NCBI GenBank assembly: GCA_016200675.1
Contig: JACQEH010000200.1
Span: 1-16,904 of the forward strand
From: Chloroflexota bacterium
Lineage (GTDB): Bacteria; Chloroflexota; Limnocylindria; Limnocylindrales; CSP1-4
DNA length: 16,904 bases
Reading direction: 5' to 3'
Numbering within the stretch: position 1 is the stretch's first letter; each line of letters opens with the position of its first letter. Shown here piece after piece: positions 13,691 to 16,904 of the stretch. The notes beneath the pieces were generated by a model. It was not told the DNA's origin. It saw nothing but the letters and a program-made list of their open reading frames with translations, and did no database searches. The translations under genes were made by a program, and so were the position numbers.

Positions 13691-14164
13691 GTGGGACAGC
13701 TGGCGCCGGAGCTGGCGGGCACAGCCGACAACGGCTGGGCGTTCAGGCTGACTGACCTCGCCGGCAGGCCGGTCCAACTGGCGGACCTGCGCGGGCACAC
13801 CGTGTGGCTGCACTTCTGGGCGAGCTGCTGCCCGCCCTGTCAGGCCGGGACGCCGACCCTCCAGGCGGAGGACGAGAAGCACCCCGATCGCGGCTTGGCC
13901 CTCATCGGGATCCAGGTCCGGCAAACCGTCGAGGAGGGCACGGCCTGCGCGTCCCGTTACGGTCTCCGCTACACGATGGGGGCCGACGTGCGTGCCGCGC
14001 ACTTCAGGACCTCCCGGGTCTGCGCGCTCCCGACCCAGTTCTTCATCGATCCGGACGGCATGGTCCGGGCCGTCGTCAACGGTCCCCTCGACGCCACGGG
14101 GCCATCGCGGCTGATCGAGGCGATCCTGCCGGCGACGCTGCCGAATCCCTCGTCGGCGGCCTGA
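13691..14164 (+). CDS. TlpA/ResA-like thioredoxin-domain protein without visible membrane anchor
   Basis: The product has 157 residues from GTG 13691. A TlpA-type domain opens with GQLAPELAG, LTDLAGRPVQLADLRG and WLHFWASCCPPC; the active pair is Cys47-Pro-Pro-Cys50, with an extra Cys46. LPTQFFIDPDGMVRAVVNGPL contains the cis-proline. The fold would reduce disulfides, as ResA/CcsX do for apocytochrome c, with electrons from CcdA just upstream. The open frame before 13691 extends back only to the ccdA stop and codes no hydrophobic segment, so secretion or anchoring is not explained. Two further cysteines (in TACASR and RVCALP) are unusual. No clear Shine-Dalgarno sequence is seen. It converges on the MBL gene with 19 nt between stops and no strong terminator. 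Confidence 0.85.
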   Translation: MGQLAPELAGTADNGWAFRLTDLAGRPVQLADLRGHTVWLHFWASCCPPCQAGTPTLQAEDEKHPDRGLALIGIQVRQTVEEGTACASRYGLRYTMGADVRAAHFRTSRVCALPTQFFIDPDGMVRAVVNGPLDATGPSRLIEAILPATLPNPSSAA

Positions 14165-14183
14165 GCCGCCGCCCGCGGCGCGG

Positions 14184-15050
14184 TCAGGCCGGCTCGAACC
14201 GGTAGCGGTCGCGGTCCGCCACCAGCCTGCCCACCGGATGGACCGGCTCGTGGGAGAGGACGACCAGCCAGCCCTCGGCCGCCGCCCGGGCGAAGAGCTC
14301 GCCCTTGACCTCGACCGAATGGAGCGGGAAGTCGTCGAATGCCGTCACCCAGCGGGGGTTGGCGCTCCACGGGCGCATGCAGAGATCGCCGAAGAAGGCC
14401 AGCGTCCGCCCCGAGGCTCCCCCACCCCGGACGACGATCGCCTGGTGTCCCCGCGAGTGGCCACCGGTCGGGACGACCGACACGCCCGGCAGGATCTCGA
14501 CCTCGCCCTCGGCCCAGCCGGCGGCGCCCCAGTCGCGGACGAGCCGGATCTCGGGCTGGTCGTAGGAGGCGACGATCCGGCTGTTGTCGTCGAGGGCGAT
14601 CTCCCATTCCGCCCGCTGGGCCACGATCCGCGCCCGCGGGAAGGCACGAGACCCGTCGGCGCGGAGGAGCCCGCCGGCATGGTCGAAGTGGAGGTGGCTC
14701 ATGGCCACGATGTCGATGGAGCCGCCTTCGACCCCCGCGGCCTCGAGCGCGGGTGCGATCGGCGTTCCGAGGTAGCCGCGCATCTGGCGGACCTTGTCCG
14801 TGACGCGCTCGCCGATCCCCGTCTCGATGAGGACGCGCCCTGCCGGCGTCTCGACCACGAGGCAGTTCAGCGCCTGGAGCAGCCGGTGCTCGTGGTCGAT
14901 CTCGTCGGTGACCAAGCGATCCCAGAGGATCCGCGGAACCGGGCCGAAGAGGGCCCCGGCGTCCGATCGGAAGGTCCCCGCCTGGAGCAGGCCGACGGTC
15001 GTGCCACCGCCCAGATCGGCCGCCCAATGGATGGCGCTGTGCACTGGCAT
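14184..15050 (-). CDS. Metallo-beta-lactamase-fold hydrolase (lactonase-like)
   Basis: The protein has 288 residues from ATG 15050. The two-metal site is complete: SHLHFDHAGG (His119, His121, Asp123, His124), His202 in GGHSRGHQ, Asp222 in FFGDLCMRP and His267 in LSHEPVHP. The order and spacing resemble the AHL-lactonase/quorum-quenching and related hydrolase branch, but the natural substrate cannot be read from sequence. Cytoplasmic location is expected, as no signal is seen. TTG 15059 overlaps the dcd stop as TTGA and is an alternative start; either way the gene is translationally coupled to dcd and belongs to the nrdR-dcd unit. Whether it has any link with nucleotide metabolism is unknown. 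Confidence 0.88.
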   Translation of the reverse strand: MPVHSAIHWAADLGGGTTVGLLQAGTFRSDAGALFGPVPRILWDRLVTDEIDHEHRLLQALNCLVVETPAGRVLIETGIGERVTDKVRQMRGYLGTPIAPALEAAGVEGGSIDIVAMSHLHFDHAGGLLRADGSRAFPRARIVAQRAEWEIALDDNSRIVASYDQPEIRLVRDWGAAGWAEGEVEILPGVSVVPTGGHSRGHQAIVVRGGGASGRTLAFFGDLCMRPWSANPRWVTAFDDFPLHSVEVKGELFARAAAEGWLVVLSHEPVHPVGRLVADRDRYRFEPA

Positions 15051-15055
15051 GGAGT

Positions 15056-15643
15056 TCAAGTGGTCCGCTTTGAACCTTCGACGTAGTCCCGGTAATAGGC
15101 CGAGGCTGTCGGCTCCGACTGCCCCTGGTACCTGGATCGCAATTCGGTGCTGCCGTACGGTCGCTCGACGGGACTCGACATCCGGAAGAAGCTGATCTGG
15201 CCGATTCGCATGTCCGCATAGAGGGCGATCGGGAGGTTCGCGACATTCGAGAGCTCGAGGGTGAGGTTGCCCTTCCAGCCGGGGTCAACGTAGCCGGCCG
15301 TAGAGTGGATAAGGAGTCCGAGTCGACCCAGACTCGACCGACCCTCCAGCCTCGCCACGAGGTCGTCGGGAAGCTCCACCCATTCCAATGTCTGCCCGAG
15401 GACGAACTCGCCCGGGTGGAGGATGAACGGCTCATCCTCCTCGACCCGTAGCAGCTCGGTCAGGTCAGGCTGCGGCTGACGTACGTCGATGTATGGATAG
15501 CGATTGTTCCGGAACACGCGAAAGGTTCGGTCCAGGTGAAGATCGACCGATGATGGCTGCAGATCGACCGGGTCATATGGGCGGATGAGGACGCGACCGG
15601 CCTCGAGGGCGGCGCGGATGTCCCGATCCGAGAGGACGCTCAC
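15056..15643 (-). CDS. dcd: dCTP deaminase, probably bifunctional (dUMP-forming)
   Basis: The enzyme has 195 residues. Conserved parts are VLSDRDIRAALEAG at the start, QPSSVDLHLD, the triphosphate-binding LEGRSSLGRLGLLIHSTAGY, VDPGWKGNLTLELSN with the catalytic Glu130, and PYGS followed by SRYQGQ. The HSTAGYVDPG segment follows the mycobacterial/Methanocaldococcus bifunctional type, which deaminates dCTP and also hydrolyses the product to dUMP, the precursor for thymidylate; E. coli Dcd is only a deaminase. The enzyme is a cytoplasmic homotrimer in the family. The GTG 15643 start overlaps the nrdR stop (GTGA), so expression should follow nrdR. Hand counts give roughly 60-65% GC in most lines of this gene, against about 75% in the sampled nrdR line. 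Confidence 0.95.
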   Translation of the reverse strand: MSVLSDRDIRAALEAGRVLIRPYDPVDLQPSSVDLHLDRTFRVFRNNRYPYIDVRQPQPDLTELLRVEEDEPFILHPGEFVLGQTLEWVELPDDLVARLEGRSSLGRLGLLIHSTAGYVDPGWKGNLTLELSNVANLPIALYADMRIGQISFFRMSSPVERPYGSTELRSRYQGQSEPTASAYYRDYVEGSKRTT

Positions 15644-16116
15644 GGCAGCGCCTCCTTGGGGCTGAACTGGGCATACAGGGTGTCGACCTCGCGCTTGAGG
15701 TCCTCCAGGTCATCGAAGCTCTGGTAGACGCTGGCGAAGCGGATGTAGGCGATCTGGTCGAGTTCCCGCAGCTTCGCCATCGCCATCTGGCCGACGCGCG
15801 ACGACGGCACCTCGGTCATGCCCTCGGCACGGAGGGCGGCTTCGATCTCGTCGGCGGCCTGCTCAGCCGCGGTGGCCGCGACCGGACGTCGCGTGAGCGC
15901 CTTGCGGAGGCCCGACGCCAGCTTCTCGCGGTCGAACTCCTGGCGCGTGCCGTCGCGCTTGACGATGACGAGGCGGGCCGCCTCGATCCGTTCGTAGGTG
16001 GTGAATCGCAGGCTGCATGCCCCGCACTCGCGCCGACGCCGAATCGTGGCCGCGTCGTCGAGGTCGCGCGAGTCGATGACCCGGGTCTCTCGCTCACCGC
16101 ATTGCGGGCAGCGCAT
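15640..16116 (-). CDS. nrdR: NrdR, ribonucleotide reductase transcriptional repressor
   Basis: The protein has 158 residues, typical for NrdR. The N-terminal zinc ribbon uses Cys3, Cys6, Cys31 and Cys34 (MRCPQCGE and ECGAC) with the basic RRRRECG DNA-binding stretch, and the ATP-cone domain covers about 49-139 (VIVKRDGTRQEFDREKL to IAYIRFASVYQSF). NrdR binds dATP/ATP and represses RNR genes at tandem NrdR boxes. Two such palindromes lie directly upstream (16132-16147 and 16163-16178), so autoregulation is likely. AGGAGG at 16121-16126 lies 4 nt before ATG 16116. The gene heads a unit with dcd (GTGA overlap) and the MBL hydrolase. No RNR gene is in the window. Confidence 0.97.
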   Translation of the reverse strand: MRCPQCGERETRVIDSRDLDDAATIRRRRECGACSLRFTTYERIEAARLVIVKRDGTRQEFDREKLASGLRKALTRRPVAATAAEQAADEIEAALRAEGMTEVPSSRVGQMAMAKLRELDQIAYIRFASVYQSFDDLEDLKREVDTLYAQFSPKEALP

Positions 16117-16131
16117 GGATCCTCCTCGCCA

Positions 16132-16147
16132 CCACTAGGGGTTGTGG
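16132..16147. promoter_or_regulatory. NrdR box 2 (proximal, weaker)
   Basis: On the minus strand CCACAACCCCTAGTGG matches 9 of 16 positions of the NrdR-box consensus as I recall it (ACACTATATATAGTGT), with an intact TAGTG half. It lies 31 bp from box 1, leaving a 15-bp linker, the spacing of known tandem NrdR boxes (same helix face, three turns). Confidence 0.55.
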
Positions 16148-16156
16148 TGCGGGGCG

Positions 16157-16162
16157 AGCATA
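16157..16162 (-). promoter_or_regulatory. Candidate -10 box TATGCT of nrdR
   Basis: TATGCT (4/6) directly adjoins NrdR box 1 and lies between the two boxes. A start near 16150 would give a leader of about 35 nt carrying the AGGAGG. NrdR bound at both sites would cover this promoter. No -35 is clear. Confidence 0.4.
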
Positions 16163-16178
16163 CCACTACATGGAGTGT
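16163..16178. promoter_or_regulatory. NrdR box 1 (distal, strong)
   Basis: On the minus strand ACACTCCATGTAGTGG matches 12 of 16 positions of the NrdR-box consensus and is a near palindrome (CACT with AGTG halves). Its place in front of nrdR and the 31-bp spacing to box 2 make a chance match unlikely. Confidence 0.75.
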
Positions 16179-16197
16179 CGCCGGGGCCGATTCAGCA

Positions 16198-16220
16198 CCC
16201 CGAGCCTCGCGTCCTCGGGG
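16198..16220 (-). terminator. Hairpin terminator candidate after the small membrane protein gene
   Basis: CCCCGAG (16198-16204) pairs with CTCGGGG (16214-16220), 7 bp with a 9-nt loop, starting 12 nt after the stop at 16232. No T-run follows on the minus strand (TGCTGAATC). It separates the etfA-side unit from the nrdR promoter. Confidence 0.45.
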
Positions 16221-16231
16221 CCGCCACGGCG

Positions 16232-16786
16232 TCAGGGAGCGCGACGGCCCAGGCGTCGCACCGGTGAGGCGTCCTCCGCCTCGGTCACGGCGGCGGCGGC
16301 ATGCTCTGCGATCGACTCGCGGGCATGGATCAGGTTGAGGTAGCCGCGCTTGATCGAGGTTTCGGCCTCCGGCGCATGCTCGAGGCGTCGCCCCAGCAAG
16401 GCCAGGGCGCAGCCGTGATCGACGAGCTCCAGGGCCCGTCCCGCCCGTTCCAGCTCGGCGACCATGGCCTGACGGTGACCGGCGGTCGAGCGCGGCCCGT
16501 GCATCGCCCGTGCCTCGTCCGCGTACCGCTCCACGGCGTCGCGGGCCGCCTCGAGGCTGGGTCGCACGTCGTCCGGCTCGGCGGAGCGGCGGCGGAGGGC
16601 GTCGATCAGGACCGAGACGTCGCCGAGGCTGTGCTCGATGCGGCGGGCCAGATCCGCGACGTCGCCCCGGAAGCTCTCGGCCACGCGCGTCCGCTGCAGC
16701 ACGGCGCCCGTCCGTCGCGCGGCCAGGGCCACGACGGCCGCGACCAGCACGAAGCCGATGAGGCCGACGACCTGGGCGCTCTCCAC
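16232..16786 (-). CDS. Small membrane-anchored helical protein of unknown function
   Basis: I do not recognise this family. The product has 184 residues: a short N terminus, one TM helix at about 5-23 (VVGLIGFVLVAAVVALAAR), then a long, almost purely helical, charged region (FRGDVADLARRIEHSLGDV and onward) that could form a coiled coil or four-helix bundle facing the cytoplasm. The start is GTG 16786, supported by a GGAGGGAGGG Shine-Dalgarno just upstream. It begins 19 nt after the etfA stop, so it is likely co-transcribed with the electron-transfer flavoprotein genes; whether it works with them is unknown. A hairpin follows the stop. Confidence 0.75.
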   Translation of the reverse strand: MESAQVVGLIGFVLVAAVVALAARRTGAVLQRTRVAESFRGDVADLARRIEHSLGDVSVLIDALRRRSAEPDDVRPSLEAARDAVERYADEARAMHGPRSTAGHRQAMVAELERAGRALELVDHGCALALLGRRLEHAPEAETSIKRGYLNLIHARESIAEHAAAAVTEAEDASPVRRLGRRAP

Positions 16787-16805
16787 GTCCCTCCCTCCGC
16801 GACCG

Positions 16806-16904
16806 TCAGCCGGGGCGCGCCCGGAGCTCCTCGAGGAGCGCCGGGACGACGGCGAAGAGGTCCCCCACCACGAGCAGGTCGGCGAACTCGGCGATCGGCG
16901 CGTC
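16806..16904 (-). CDS. etfA: Electron transfer flavoprotein alpha subunit, C-terminal end (5' part outside the window)
   Basis: Only the last 32 codons and the stop are present. They read DAPIAEFADLLVVGDLFAVV followed by PALLEELRARPG, which matches the conserved end of EtfA/FixB (usual form APIFEVADYGIVGDLFEVVPALTEEL). EtfA binds FAD and, with EtfB, carries electrons from acyl-CoA dehydrogenases to the respiratory quinone pool. The usual Tyr-Gly in ADYGIVGD is Leu-Leu here. The call rests on 32 residues, but their fit is close. Confidence 0.8.
   Translation of the reverse strand, partial: DAPIAEFADLLVVGDLFAVVPALLEELRARPG

Noticed and set aside
14161..14186. GC-rich symmetry between the convergent TlpA-like and MBL stops as a bidirectional terminator
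   Set aside because: The best pairing is only 5-6 bp with a 2-4 nt loop, which is not distinguishable from chance in such sequence.

Overview
The window is about 70% G+C, gene-dense and almost free of non-coding DNA. No insertion sequence, phage gene, CRISPR array or rRNA is visible. Paired DUF881 proteins, a DUF951 zinc-ribbon protein, NrdR, an actinobacterial-style bifunctional dCTP deaminase and start codons that sit 6-7 nt behind TAnnnT boxes (leaderless transcription) point to a high-GC member of the Terrabacteria. A Chloroflexota lineage of the Limnocylindria type is my first guess and Actinomycetota the alternative. This assignment is inference from gene content.

Region 1 (1-6999, all minus strand) is one tightly packed transcription unit of eight genes, reading from 6987 down to 1: a 52-residue secreted peptide, an orphan family-5 solute-binding protein, a membrane-anchored gluzincin peptidase with a repetitive cytoplasmic tail, two DUF881 membrane proteins, a DUF951 protein, an MFS exporter and the start of a membrane-anchored family-2 glycosyltransferase. 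Seven junctions are present. Six are overlaps, five of these short (1-8 nt) and one 200 nt; the seventh is a 12-nt gap. The theme is the cell envelope.

Region 2 (7000-8904) is a structured intergenic stretch with hairpins and palindromes, followed on the minus strand by a DinB-fold protein translationally coupled to a glycosyltransferase-like protein. The latter carries a cysteinyl-tRNA-synthetase-type C-terminal helical hairpin at its N terminus.

Region 3 (8905-12192, plus strand) holds a trans-sulfuration PLP enzyme and a CocE/NonD serine hydrolase, each with its own control region. A tRNA-Arg(CCT) follows on the minus strand.

Region 4 (12449-14164, plus strand) is a thiol-redox cassette: a glutaredoxin-like protein, CcdA and a TlpA-like thioredoxin that lacks a visible membrane anchor.

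Region 5 (14184-16904, minus strand) contains the end of etfA, a small membrane/coiled-coil protein, and then nrdR-dcd-MBL hydrolase. The nrdR upstream region carries two NrdR-box-like palindromes exactly 31 bp apart, so the nucleotide-pool genes are probably autoregulated by NrdR.

The observations most worth a second look are the tandem NrdR boxes commanding dcd, the CysRS-like/glycosyltransferase fusion, the small secreted peptide with a leaderless promoter, the 200-nt overlap between the binding protein and the peptidase, and the 18-bp repeat encoding the peptidase tail.
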